From Lepidodermella squamata (lineage: Eukaryota > Gastrotricha): a stretch of DNA of 64,000 nt. The stretch's first letter is position 1; each line of letters begins with the position of its first letter. The DNA lies in the NCBI GenBank assembly GCA_047495785.1, contig JBLDXI010000017.1:3658001-3722000 (forward strand), given 5' to 3'. Below the pieces are notes generated by a model. That model was given only the letters and a program-made list of their open reading frames with translations. It was not told where the DNA came from and searched no databases. Below are positions 37,205-50,577 of this stretch, piece by piece. The position numbers and the translations under genes were made by a program.

Positions 37205-40188
37205 ATGCCGAAGAAGAAATTGAATAATTGTCAGAGAAATGTCTGCGATAGCTCTCATTCATTTGTTGGAGAGTTGAAGCTGATGGTTAAGAGGCTAATA
37301 GGAAAGCTTGATAAAGAACCATTGTCGTCATCAGAACAGGTATGTTACATCCTAGTATTTTCCACCAGCAGTACATTCAAGTCTTTCAGGACAAGTTCGT
37401 AATCGCTTTCAAAGACACTTTCGCATTAATCACGTCAAAAAATGATTTCAACGAGCTGATGGAGATCTATCATGTCGCGTCTCGCTTCATACCTGCGCTT
37501 CATAAACATGCGGGAACCTTGCTTGCAAGACTTGGATTATATGAGGAAGCCATGGCATGTTTTCGTTGCGGCGTGGAAAGCCTGCCAGATGACCTGTCAG
37601 CTGTTTACCAACTGGAGAATTCATGTTGTGCCTTGGTTGAACGCTGGCATTTTTCGATGTTGAACGACCTTCGACGTAACGCGAATTTCCGCGAGGCAAT
37701 ATTCTCCGCTGTCGCACTGGGCCATAAAAGCATTCTGGATATTGGGACAGGTAATTTTTCGATTTTATAAAAAGAAATTCTTAAGGAGTTTAAAAGTAAC
37801 GAAAACTGAGTTTATTCAGTCTGTTGGGAGGCATAATTACTCACGCATCCTGTTCGCTTTAGAGCAAAATTGTAAAAAGAAGAATCAATTCTGCTATTTT
37901 CTCTCCGTATTCGTGGTTAATATTTTATTTATTGATTAGGCACTGGTTTACTGGCTTGTTACTGTTGCTTAGCCAACAGTGAAAAACCGGTTTTTGCTTG
38001 TGACGACTCGACGACGATGTGCGCTATAGCCTCGGCGGTGTTTTCTCGCAATAATTTGTCTTCCAGTGAGATGAAACTGATAAAACTTCGCTCGACTGAT
38101 TTGGTTATACCCCGAGATCTGCCAAAGCGGTATGTCCCGTAATTTTAGTTAGTTCAATTAGTGCACACATTTTTTTCCGTTAGTGTCTCGTTGGTTGTCA
38201 CTGAAATATTTGATGCTGCACTTTTCGGTGAAGGGGTGTTGAAAACCTTGCAACACGCCTGGCGAGAACTTCTTCTGCCGCCAAAAATGTCTTCGTCTGC
38301 CCCTGATTCCACAGAAGCAGATTCACACGGCTTGGTTATTCCTGCTCGTGCGTCTGTCTACGCTTGCGCTATAGAATGCAAGAGCATCCGCGTCGAAAAT
38401 AGACCTCTAAGTGGTTACAGGCATTTATCCTCATCGGGCAATCAGGTCACTGCCGTCTGCCGTACCAATTTTAGTGATGTAAGATAGTTTTAGACATACG
38501 ATTCATCAGTGCATTGATTTTGTTTTCACAGGAATTAGAAATTGCTGCCGATGGTTCTGTAGATCAGTCTGATTGCAGCAATCTGGATGACGCGCTATAC
38601 GAAACCTACACCACCGAGCGATTGGTCTCATTGCGTGATGGTTATTGTCAGCTTTCTGAAGAAACAACGTTGATTAACGTCAACTTTAACGACCCGACTC
38701 AGATCGATAACCTAATTGCTGGAAGCTTTCAGTCAACCTTCGAACTGGTCATCACCAAGGCGGGAACCTTGGACGCCATCGCCGTTTACTTTGACTTGGA
38801 CCTGAGCGATGATAAAATCAAACGTGCGATCGGCAACAGGCCGAATCCGGTCATTGCAAGTTGTTGGGAACAGGCTATTTTCCCGGTTACCTTCTTCGAT
38901 AATACGCCTGATCACCCTTTATTTGTTGTCAAACCCGGTGATATTTTGAAGCTGCAAGTGCGGCTAGAAGATGAAGGCAGTCGGCTTCATCTCCGCTGCA
39001 CAGAGATAGTCAGGAAACAGCCACTCGCTCTTGAAAACGTCGTCCAAGTTGCACGACCTCTGTCAGTTGCCGCAAATCGCTCGACTATTCGATATCTCAA
39101 CGACACGGAGTACAACTTTTCCATGTGTCGTCTTCTCGAATATTCGTACCGTGTCGAAAACAGTCGCTCTTTGTTGATTCTCTCGTCAGTGCCTAATTTT
39201 CTAGGCCTTCAGGCGGCGATGATAGGTTTTAAACGCATTGTTCAGTTGGTGCCACATTCAAGTGACGCCAATATGCTGTCGGAAATCGCATTTAAGCTGC
39301 AAGAATCTGCGGCTTCTAGTGAAAACTCATTTGTTGTACCTCACTTTCTTGTCGGGCCGGTCGAACAACTTATCGAAGATTCAAGTCAAGGCTTCGATCT
39401 AATGATCTCAGAATTAGTCGAACCGTGCGGGGTACTTCGACAGCAATCAGTAGAAGAGCTTCAGCTAGCCAAGTTGATGCTGACAAATTCTCAGTCTTTG
39501 ACTAGCCCTGCACGGCTCCGAATCTATGGCATGTTCATCGAATCAGACGAGTTGTTTGAGCAATCGACTGTAGTCAAAGGAAGTAACGACGGCGTAAGTT
39601 TTAAATTCACGCAAAATTTGCAAAATGTCAAGCTTTTTTTTCTTACAGAATGAATGCATACCGTCGTGCAGATGTGTTCGGACTTGTCAAGTTCACGTCG
39701 CTGATTTCATCAACTTGTATCGAGTTCGCACGCAAATTAATGTGGATCTTCACGCCTTGAAGCATCGACCTCTTACAGAAAAATTCATAGTCTTCGATAT
39801 TGATTTGAACGAACAGAAAGTCGAGGGCGACGGTTCGGTGAAATTGCAGCCATCGTGGCTGAAGAGTGTAATCGAGCGGCAAATACCTGTGACAGCTACG
39901 GGCCGTCTTGCAGCTCTGGTTTTCTGGTTCGAAATTGACCTTGTTGATTTCAGCACTGCCAAGAAGTTTGCCGACTTCGACAATCAGGCTAGCAATAGCA
40001 TCAACATCGACTCTCAAGTTTTCACTGTCAACACCGGACGACCGTCGTCTCACTTCCGCCAAGCCGCTGTTTTGGTCGCCCAAGAACGGCCCGTTTCGGT
40101 GATTACCGGCTATCAACTGCGAACCCGATTCGTCTTTCACAATTCATGCTTGACGTTTAGCTTTTTCGATAACGAGCGCACCACTTAG
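37205..40188 (+). CDS. Protein arginine N-methyltransferase 9
   Basis: Type II arginine methyltransferase; the vertebrate enzyme symmetrically dimethylates the splicing factor SF3B2. Six exons, 37205-37339, 37390-37750, 37940-38129, 38184-38478, 38532-39593 and 39649-40188, give 860 residues, near the roughly 845 of human PRMT9. The N-terminal part has TPR-like helices (HAGTLLARLGLYEEAMACFRC). The first methyltransferase domain then starts at RWHFSMLNDLRRN, with the SAM-binding motif ILDIGTGTGLLACYC (about residues 157-171) and the acidic loop VTEIFDAALFGEGVL that positions the arginine. A second, degenerate methyltransferase half occupies the C-terminus, as in PRMT7 and PRMT9. Confidence 0.93.
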
Positions 40189-40492
40189 AGCTACGTGATT
40201 TACGCAATAGATGTTGCTACTTTTATTGAAGATTGCTACCACCCTGCCTATATTTTTTCTTCGTCTTTTCTTATCCACTCAGTTGTACAAACAATCTCAC
40301 ACAAAGTTCAAAATTGTAATTTTTGCCTCGCGACCTATTTTATCTGAAAATACACGAATAGAAATATCTTTATTTAATTGATGATTAAATATTCGGGTGA
40401 TGTGACGTTTAACAACTCTTATTCGGTTTTTGTTTTGTATTTAGAACTCGCAAACGGTTGCATAATTTATTTTTCTTGGTTTTGTTTGAGCC
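40189..40492. other. Gap between PRMT9 and the golgin gene
   Basis: 304 bp, AT-rich. Holds the PRMT9 3'UTR and the golgin promoter; nothing else was seen. Confidence 0.5.
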
Positions 40493-43400
40493 ATGTCTTC
40501 ATGGTTTGCGGGATCAAACTGGTCGCAGCTGAAAGATCAGCTGACCAATGTGACAAAAGATTTGCTGACGGAAAGCACCCAAGAAACTGACGGTTCGTTA
40601 CTCTTACAGATGAAAATTCTCGTAATGCTTGGGAGTGGGATCAATTTTTTTGTCAACTTCAGCAGTATTGAGCTCAGCAATTGAGTTTTTTTGAATTTGG
40701 TTCTAGACCCTGAAACTGAATTGGCTGTCACTCGATCGCGTTTACAGACTATAGAGGCACAAAATGCGGCTTTGCATGCCGAGTTGGAGCAGATTTCTAC
40801 CCGTTTTCAGGCGACTGAGTTGCAGGCAGCCGAAGATGCAGAGCTGCTGAAACAGCGTGAAGTAGGTTTCGCAGATTTATGGTTTTCAAATGTTAATGCG
40901 CGGTTGACAGGACGAGTTGAGGCGGTTGACTGCGCAGCTGCAAGCGACCATTGCCGAGAAAGAGAGTCTGGAGAAGCAGCATCAGAAGAGCGGGAAAAAA
41001 TCCGCATCGGGTAAGTCGTCACGAGCGAGATGTCACCGCGGGGTTGCTGCGCATATTTAATAGGTTTATTGCTACCTCTAGCGAGAAAGGCGACGACGGT
41101 TGCCATAAAATAATTATAGCGCGAACGTGCGCCCATAAACGAGTCGAACCCGCTAATAAATGGGGTCGCTCACCTCGCGTTACCGCCTCTCGTAATAAAC
41201 ATTATTTATCATCAGGGCTCACTTTATTATTAGTGTTTTCGCGCTCGCGCGCAAGTGCGTGACGTGTTTTTGACGGCGCTCGGAATCTGTAATTACGATC
41301 AGCAGCAGTAGCCCATAAATATCGTTATGATTATGGTGGCAGTGTCGTAAAGAAATAAAAAAGAAGGCAGCTGCCGTCTGTCAGCCGTGCTTGGTAATAA
41401 AACTGGCGACCGTTTGCCTGCCCGGGCAATGTAGCCATTAGCCCGAAGCGCGCGCTTGCTCGCCTATATAAGGCGTTCATTTTCGACACGTGCGCCATTT
41501 TTCCGCGCCACGTGTTATTTTTCGGCTCGCCAGCTGCCGAGTCGACTGTTCATTAGTGTTATTTTCTGTTCTTCCACGATGATCATTAAGATGGAGTTTA
41601 TATTTTACTGCCCGAATTTTTCCAGCCGCAGCGACCAGTTTCGGCGACGACCTGGTCGACGACACTGCACCGTTTCACCGCGGCGACGATGCGCTCGAAC
41701 AGGCGCGCGCCGAGGCCGAATACTGGCGAATGATAGCGGCGTCGAAGGAGTCGAGCGGCAGTGGAGGCGGCGGCAATAGCGACGAGTTGGCACTTCAGTT
41801 GAAGGTTAGTCAAAAGCTTATTTCCGAACACCTGCCTTCCGCCGCGAGTGTTTGTTGATAAACAACAAGCCAGCCGAAAGGTATCAACTCGCTTTCCGAA
41901 GTCAAACAACATCTGTCGTTTTTGGCTGCGGAAAATCGAAGTCGGAACCTGGTGTTGGTTCAGACTTGCTATGCCGGCGTCGACGAAAGCAATAATTGCT
42001 GTTGTTGTTGTTGTTTTCGTCGTCGTCGTCGTAGGGCGAACTTGCTGGCTAGCACACCACCTGCCCCACTCGCTTTTTCAATTAGGCCGGTTTTGTTTAA
42101 CCATAATAATACGGCGATTCATTTCTGCTGCGTGTCATCTTTAAAGCACTACGTCCGATAGTTGTAGTATAATGCAATAACAATAATTCGTCGTCCTTGT
42201 GTTTGTATTTGCTCAAATTGTGCCTGTGTGTGTGTGAAGATGGGCGATGGCCGCCTCTCGAGGCTGACACCATTAGCACCGCGCGCGCGGGCGCTGCTAT
42301 CGTTTTGAGCCGTGTTTGGAGACGGCGCGCGGGGAAAGATTGATTTTTGACTATGTTCGGCGCGCGGAAAATGAGCAAAATTCGCTGACAGCGCTGACAG
42401 CGTTTTCGTTGCTGACTTTACTCAACAAATTGATCCTCGTAGTGTAGTATGCGCATGTCATTGGGTAAACACAAATGGAGTATGACGAGGGCCGGCGACA
42501 GGCGATAGGGCGGCTGCGGCAAACGAGCAGGTAGAGGCGCTGCTGCAAGTGAAAATGCGCTCTTCCTGTCGCGCTGTTGTTGTGTGCAGGCTCAGTTTCC
42601 GTATTCACGCTCGCTTGACGATTCGTTTTCGACGGCGACGACGACAACTGTGACATGTGTTTTCTTTCGCTGACTCTTGATTACATACACGCGAATGCGT
42701 GACGCGTCGCATCTCCCAGCCATCTGTCAGCGAGCGCGCTTTTTCTCGGAATTATTTTTCTCGCACTCGCCGCATTCTTAGCAACGTGCGACGGCGTGGC
42801 TCAACCAATTTATTCTTCTCACTTTCATCTTTTTCCTCGTAGCTGCCCTAATATACCACGATCTGCTTTCCGTTTTTATCTCTCTCTGTTTTCTACTTCT
42901 ACGTAGGAATGCGAACGGCAGCTCGAGGAACAACGTGTACGGCACGAGCTCGAAATCGTTGCGATTCGCGAGCTGTACGAGCGGCGCTTGGCCGAGTCGT
43001 CATCAACACTCGCCGCCGACGACGAAGTAAATGGCGAATCGAAGCCGGCCTCGGTCGAAACTCAAGGTTAGTGACGTTTTCGTTTTTGAAGATTGCATGC
43101 GAACCGCTGTCCCTGGCGGCGGCGGCAGCGGCAGCAGCGCATCGAGTGTTTACTTGTTTTGGTCACGAGATCGAAATTTATCTCGCTATAATTGTCGAAT
43201 TCCGCGTCGACCTGCGCCGTCGCGATAGTTCTAGCTCATACGACGCTGCTCGGTAGTAGTAGTTGTTGTTGTTGATGCCGCACAGCGCGAAATCCAGGGC
43301 TTTCGGGACTAGCTATAAGCCAGCAGCGATCGGTGGCTAATTTTATTATTTTGCGGGCGCTGCTTTTCGATTCGGCGATTTGCAATTTGCGAAATTGTTT

Positions 43401-46400
43401 TATGGCGCCGAGCAGATGGGCTTTCAGCGTTCAGCCCCGCCCGGCCAAGTGACGACAATTATTGCGCTTGTTATTGCGCCGGTGCCTATCATCTAATTAC
43501 GAAAGCTAGCCCGCCTCGATGGTCTCTCATCTCGCTTTCGTCCTCGTCGCTTATCAATTCGTTATTGTTTTTCCCCAAGTATATATTCACGCGCATGCGC
43601 TGCGATGATTGCCCCATAACGATAATAGCAAAACGATATTAGCGACCGATCGGCCAGGCAGGCAGACACACAGGTTCTCTCTCGGCGGCGGCGCCGGCTC
43701 GACCGCCTCTCGAGATCGAGGCTATGACGCGGCTAATGCGCGCTCATCCATTTTATTTATTTCTCGCGTGCACCGAAGCCTAGCCATCCATCATCTTGGA
43801 AGGTCCAATTAATAGTAGTTAACAGCAGCGCGCGCAGAGTTCGTCGCCAATTTTCAGGCGGCAGCGACTGGCAGTCAGTCAGTTAGGCTGGCAGGTATAT
43901 TGGCGGCCTTATCGGCGCTCATTACCGCGCGCCACCTGCCATAAATTAGGCGCGATAGCCGGTTTGTTTTCGACGCCCCCGCGCCATGCAACCGCCACCT
44001 CCGTGGTCGTCGTTCACCGGCTTCCGTCGGGCCTCTTTGACTTTTTCCCACTAATTGCACCAGCTTATCGCCGCGCCGCTGATACCGTACCACGCCGACG
44101 CTAATAAAGCTAGAGCTCAATCTGCGTTTTTCACGTATACCTGCCATATACATAAGTATCGGTACCACAACAAATAGCTACGTTAGTTAGGCCACTAATA
44201 ATAGCTTGTTTTGCCGGCTCGAGTGCCGATCCCAGGCGCGTGGTACCAACCGCTTTGCGTGTCGATGTAGCTTTTCGTCAATAAAAACACCTTATGGCCA
44301 GATAAACGTGATGCATCTGTTGACGCTAGTGTAGAGGCCAAGTGCGCGGTCGATTTCTTCGCCGTCGTCGTCGTCGCCGTCTCGTAGTGCCCCGGCCCTG
44401 ACGCGTGGCCTGTGACGACAGCCACGGTCCAGTGCCGCGCGCGCTCGTATTTGCTAGCTCTGGTTCTGCCGTGGGAGAGCGCGTTCTCACACCAAGGCGT
44501 GTTTTTGCACCGCTTCGACAGCTGGCTGGCGGCGATGGATGATGCACTCGGCTTGAAACGTTCGCAGGGTGGCGCGCGGCTAGCTTCAGCAGCAGCAGCT
44601 GCAGTTGCAGCGATTAGCATTGCAAATTCGGCCGTGTTGTAGTGTAGAGGTACCATGACGCTCGCGTTATTTCGTGACTGATGTTTTTGTTGCTGCTGCT
44701 TCTGCTGCTGCTGCTGATGATGATGATGGTTGATGATGATGATTGATGACGGTGCACGCACGCGCCGCATCAACGCGTCGTTCGACTTCAGGTGCGCTGT
44801 CAGATTTATTAGAGGCTCGCATCGAGTCGCCGCCGCCGCGCCGCCGCTTTAATTGCAGGCCAGCGCGCGATTAGAACTTTGACACTTGTTGTTCCAACAT
44901 TTCGCAGTTTTTAAACCCGGCTTGAAGCTTAATTTCTGCTCTTTTTTCCTCCTTCTAAAGATTTCTATCAACAAACTGATGATGAAGTATCAACACAACA
45001 CCGGCCGCCCGTCGAAGTCGTCGTTTCGACCGACGACAAGTCGACGCATACCGATGTGGCTAGCCGGGTCGAAACTGGTTCGATCACCACGGAAACTGCG
45101 TCGAGTGATGCCGAACTTGCGTCGAGACGGAGCGAAGTGGTCAGCCAGCTTAAACTAGCTATTGCGGCTGCTCTCGATGCCAGCGATTTGGAAAGTCTTG
45201 CGGCAAGTGTTCACCGCTCCGCCGAGGTTCTGGCGGCCGATGGACACCAACTCGACGACGGCGCATCGCAGCCGTTGCGGCAACTAGCGCAAACAGGTCA
45301 GTGATTCTCTTATGATGCATGTGATTTGTGGCGGCGGGCGAGATTTGCGGCTTGCCGTCGCTTATCTCTCGCGAATTAGCGTTGCGATAATTGCTCGACG
45401 CGCGATCGATTGCCTCGTCGGGCATGCTTCCGGCAACAGCGCGACTTCCTGCGTGCTCGCGATGCGTAATTATTTTTTGCAGTGTCAGAGGTGTCATCAA
45501 AAAGTTTATCCGCGAATCGCCTCGTGGCACTAGCCGCTTGACTTGCTTCTCGCGACGCCGCTTCCGCGTTCTCCTTTGTTTATCTGTGTTGACTCGCTAA
45601 TTGTTGTTGTGTTGTTTTCATACTCGTCTTCACAGGAGCTGTCTGGCGCTTACTCGGCTCCAATCGCGCCGATTCTTCCACCTCAACTGGCGCAGATTTC
45701 GATGCGACATCGCAACACGCCGACACCCAGACCATCGCCACTGTCACCGCTCACGCTCATGCCCAGTGCGATGATCACTTCGTCCCTAGCGTCGAACAAG
45801 CCGAACGCACCGTGCCCGATACCAGCAATTCTCACTGTCAAACCGAACACCAGCAACATCCGAAAGTTGAAATCGCCGAGTCATGTTGTCAAACCGATGA
45901 CGTGGTTGATGAATCAGCTGCTGCGCTAGTGAAACTCGAGACTGAAACGGCGACGCTCAAGGCCGAGCGGGACCATTTCTCCAATGCCGCCCATCAACAG
46001 CATAACGAGGCCGTTCGGCTTTTCGGCGAAGTTGAGCGTTGGCGTGGCGAAGTCGATCGGCTCCGTTCTCACCTCGTGCAAATGGAGAACGAGTACACGG
46101 CTGCGGCAGTCGCCTCGGAGCAGCGTGAAAAGGAACTTCGCGACAAGCTGGCCGCCTCAAGCGAATCTGGACCAGCCCTTGACAATGCTATGCGCGAGCG
46201 CAACTCTCTGAGCGAAAAGCTGAAATCGGCCGAGTCCGAAAATAAAAGGCTTTCAAAGCAAATATCGGCGTTGCAAACTGCCCTTGATCAACTACAATCA
46301 ACTGCGGAGAGCCAATTTTCGATCGAGCGCGATCGAATGGTGAAAGAAGTTGCTCAGTTGAAGCGAGACTTGGAGGTGGCCAGAAGTCGAGTTGCCGAGT

Positions 46401-48378
46401 CTGCCACCACGGTCGAACAAATTCGCCGGTTAACTGAACAAATCGCGTCAAATGAAACCGACATTTCTCGGCTGAAATCAGAACGTGAGTAGTTTTTATT
46501 TTAAGCTGACTTACTTGGTTTTGGAATTTGTTTGATTTTGTAACTCTATTGTCTATCCGCTGCTTCTTTTTGCATGAAACCCATCACCACCTCATCCTCC
46601 CTTGCATGTTTTCTTTTTGGCCCAACAGCACACCACTTCTTTAAACTGTGAACACTCACATTTAATCACTGTGTTGGTTGGCGTAATATCAGCAGGTTGC
46701 TTGGGTTTGATGAGCCCGTCTTGCATGCGACCCGGGCCGCCTCCTGATATTGCCCGAACTTCGAACACTTGCATGCGGCGCCTTCCCTGCCCGTGCTACG
46801 CAATGTTGCTTGCTCGTCCTTAGTCGTCCTTCAACTAGTAGTTGTTTAGTCGATGTTGTAAACTGAAAAAATATTAAACAAACTTTCCTCACAATCGGCT
46901 AGAAAAAACGCGCGCGTGCGGCATGAGCTTCCCTCTCTCTAATCGCCTCTATTTTTTGTCTTGCTTTTCTATGTTTTTTCTTGTCTTTTTCTATCATTTT
47001 CCGCTAATTAATTTACTACGCATTTACATATGGTCTGGTCTGGTCGTGTCGGTGTCGTCTCGTGGCGGCAGCAGCTTTACTGCGACAGCGATTTGTTGTC
47101 TCGTCCGCAAATGCCTGTGTTTCATTCGTAAAAAATAATGCCCACTTAAGTGCCTTTGAGAATGCCACACGCCGTTGCTTACAAGTGTTGGATGTTTTCC
47201 GCATTTCTACATCATTTCTATTTGAAGTTGTTGTCTTTTAACTGTATCGTGGCGTGGTTTGCCGGGTCCTTCCCTATAAACCTGATTGAACTTGTTGTGC
47301 ATGGCTGGGGCTGTCCCATTTTCCGCCTTTATGAGGCTTTCATGATCGGAAATCGTGTTATACTGATCACCCCTCGGAGGTTGGGTCTACCGAATACGTA
47401 CGTACCCGCTTGGGTGGAGAAGATCGAGTTGCAGCCCTCCTAATCTCAGCTGGTAGTGTTGGGCGCTCTGTTAAGGAGGTTCGCTGGGACACATCCAAAG
47501 CCCAGCTCACCAGTTCGAGATTTGGCGGCCGACCCGACGCGGCGACACAACCAGGCCATATATCGCTACAAAATTCATCTTTCTTCTTGAAAATCTTCCT
47601 TAAAATCTTAGTGGCCTTATTAATCCTGCATTTTATTTATACTAATTCATACAGAGTATTGCTTTTTTATTTGCTTCTGGCTCGTGCAATGTCAGCCGAT
47701 GTGCGCCTGGCTGAGTATTACATCAGGTGCTGGTTGAAACTTTATGTACGAGAAATCAGTGCCTAGTTGTGATGCTCGGCCAGCTCCGGTGACTTGATTC
47801 GTCCCAGTTGGTATTATATTATTTTTATTTTTCATATAATTTCCGTAGTCAATTTTTCAAACAATTTCTCTAAATTGCTGTATTTTTTGTTTAATCAAGT
47901 TGAGCGGGTCAATCTCGAACGGCTCAATGCTACGTCGATGGTCAGCGAATTGAAGGCGACCCTCAGCGACTCAATCGAGCGCCGCATTGTCAAAGGCCTC
48001 GTAGCAGCGTGTGTGCAAGCTCCACCTGGTCAACGCCAACTCGAGGCGTTACAACTCGTCGCAAAAATCGTCGGAGTCAGCGAGGCTGATTTGAAACAAG
48101 CAGCGGCTACCGCATCTCGCTCGTCTGCGTCGCCATCGTCCGGACTTGGCGAAATGTTTGTCAAATTTCTGGAGGCCGAGTCGGCGGAGGCTGCCGGCGG
48201 TCTTCGGCTATCTCTCGCCCCGGTATCCGGGGGGACCCCATCTGCATCGCAACAAGGCACCCCTGCGCCGTCACCCTCTTCACTATTCAGCCGATGGCCT
48301 TTCTCCGGTCAAACGCCCACGACCTCGACGCCCAGCTCAACTCGCCAGTCTTTTTCCGAGCCGAACCCTGGGAAATAA
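40493..48378 (+). CDS. Golgin TRIP11/GMAP-210-like coiled-coil protein, short form
   Basis: Cis-Golgi tether that captures highly curved vesicles. Eight exons, 40493-40592, 40707-40861, 40911-41010, 41626-41804, 42907-43066, 44961-45296, 45636-46484 and 47900-48378, keep phase and give 785 residues. The N-terminus MSSWFAGSNWSQLKDQLTN followed by VTKDLL parallels the amphipathic curvature-sensing helix of GMAP-210. Coiled coil follows (LQTIEAQNAALHAELEQI, then a long heptad region in exon 7). The last exon has a GRAB-type Arf1-binding segment, IVKGLVAACVQAPPGQRQ leading into LVAKIVGVSEAD. Vertebrate TRIP11 is close to 2000 residues, so the central rod is much shorter here, or exons are missed in introns of 1.1, 1.9 and 1.4 kb. 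Exon 7 to exon 8 joining is the least certain step. Confidence 0.78.
42001..42033 (+). repeat. Trinucleotide repeats (GTT)5 and (CGT)5 in golgin intron 4
   Basis: GTT units from 42001 pass into a CGT run ending near 42033. Simple sequence within an intron. Confidence 0.8.
44690..44749 (+). repeat. Compound trinucleotide repeat (CTG)n-(ATG)n in golgin intron 5
   Basis: TGC/CTG units pass into GAT/ATG units with one interruption. It creates His/Gln-rich spurious frames on the minus strand. Confidence 0.85.
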
Positions 48379-50545
48379 CCACACACAAAAAACTTGGAGA
48401 TAATCTATCTAATTTAATGTATTATTGACGAAATAACTATTGTTATTGAAAAACTGGTGGTTCGTCGAATTCTTTCTGCGTTCCGCCATTCATCTCTGCA
48501 ATATTCCTGTAATACCACGCTTTTTTATTGTTAACATCGGGAGTAAAAGGCTCTGACAATAAAGTAATAATTTTGGTAATTTACTGGCTCTTTTTGTCCT
48601 TCAATGAGGTTTTATTTGTTTTGAAATACTGGAGACTGGTTCCAAAGGGAGTAGCCGGTGCTAGCTTTTAAGACGGCGTGAGAGAGGATCGCGAAGTCGC
48701 TGTCAAAATTTAGTGGGCGTGATAGATTTTGCATTGCGCAATGGTGTCACATGCAGAAGTGTCAGACTTTTTTAGTTCAGAAAGCAGTTGTTGACATCTC
48801 TCTATTTTGGTGTGAAGTGGCCAGTATTTTGCTAATTTAGTTATACGATGATCTCGTTTCAGCTTTTCTGCGCTTGTGCGCTACAGGAATGCGGAGCGCT
48901 CACGAGTTGAACGGGTGTGTGTGTGGGTTGCGTTGATGTTCATCAGGTGATGCCGGTGATGGCGCGGTGAATAATTTGCATTTTCCAGTCGCCGGTTTTA
49001 TGGGGCTGTGCGTTTAGCAATTGTAATCGTTTATAAATTACACAGAACTTTCAGCCTCGTCGCGCAGGTTAAACCCGTGTAGGGCGCGCTGTGTTCGCTA
49101 TCTGTGGCTTCGCAAAAGCACTTCGCAACGAAGCTATTATCACATGCCTTTCAGCATAAACTCTCGCCTTTTTGCTGTTTGTGCCAAAAAAGAGGCGACT
49201 TAACGTCGTCATCAACAACACACGTCTCAGTTCCAGGCCATCCCAGAATTTCAAGTCGCGTGCTTCTTTCAGCACCACACGCGAATTTCTATCCACAAAA
49301 ACTCTTGCTCATTATTTTCTGCCCTAGTCATGCAACCGTTAAAACCAACTTGGTGGTTTGTTCAACGGTTTTTAAGGAATGTAACCTTAATTCCTTTGGT
49401 GCTGAAAAAAACGTCTGGCATACCTTGAGTAATCCGTTCCGGCCTGCTGTTGCCAGCAAAACCAGCTGATAATCTGGTGTGATCTTTAAACGTGGACAAG
49501 CTATTTCCTTGTTGACTTATTTCTGTTAAGACTTAAGACAGCAAGTGTTTACGCTGAACGCAGCACCTTTACTGGCGAGTTGATACGCTTTCCGTGTCTA
49601 ACTCTTTACGGCCGTGTTTGTTTTTTCTTTAAAATTTCCGCGCACGCAACACTCCCTCACCTCTCAGGCTTTTACGCATTTACGGCGAATTTGTTTGTTG
49701 GAAGTAGGGAAAACGGCCAATGTCACGCTAGTTGGCAGCCGCAACCCGAAACTGTCTATGCTCGCGCTCGAGACGTTCACAAGCGGTGACACGCGTTCTG
49801 CTCGAAATTGCGCTCAATCGGCCCGTAATCATGTTGTCAAGCCGATGTTTGTTTACATCGAGGATCTTCCTCATTGTTCTGGTGTTTGCCCAACCCTTGG
49901 CTGAATGTTTATCGTACTTTGCCTGCTACCGCATCTTGCCGCCTTTGTGGACGTTGTTCTTCATTACCCGGTCCGTCTCTTCCTCCCATTCTTCATCGTG
50001 TCTCCCGTGCTTTCTCTAAAAATCTGCCCGTAGGTCTGCTACGTTTTATTCCAAGTAAAACCGTTTTCTCGGAATAAAACTGGCTCATCTCTCCTTGCAT
50101 TCCTAGTTTGATCCCGGCGGGCACAGCTCGTGGCTTTTTTCTGCAATTTCTCAAGACCGAAATCGGCGATCTTGAATCACCGACTGATGCGCATGAAACG
50201 GTCTGACCGCATGGTGTTTCCTCGCTATACCATAAATAAGGCATGAGGTGATGGTTATACTCGCATGATAATTGTTGGGCGTTATTATAAGCTCGCGCCA
50301 ATTGCATATGCTTTTGTGCTGTTTTCGCGGTTATTCTAGTATCATAGCTACTGCGGATCATCATGCAGAGTCGGCTGCTATACACCTGCCCGAGGCGCAG
50401 TCGAGTCGGTATTTATCGCGTTAATACTTAACATTGTCGGATGGTAAATAGTGTTTTTGAAAGCTGGAAAGCGCCCTATTCTAGCTGCAATCAGTGCACA
50501 TGATCAATACAAGAGTCGCATTATTCCGACTAGGCTTTGTCCGTC

Positions 50546-50577
<32 letters not shown>

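Noticed and set aside
44195-44773. 192-residue minus-strand frame with His and Gln runs
   Set aside because: The runs come from the trinucleotide repeat in golgin intron 5, and the rest resembles no protein.
46704-46745. Hammerhead ribozyme or C/D snoRNA around TTGATGAG
   Set aside because: The hammerhead GAAA core after stem II is missing. Box C is off consensus, and the C-D spacing of about 35 nt is too short.
47240-47560. Possible structured noncoding RNA in golgin intron 7
   Set aside because: Compared from memory with U1, U2, U4, U5, U6, 5S, SRP and RNase P RNA, no convincing match was found on either strand.
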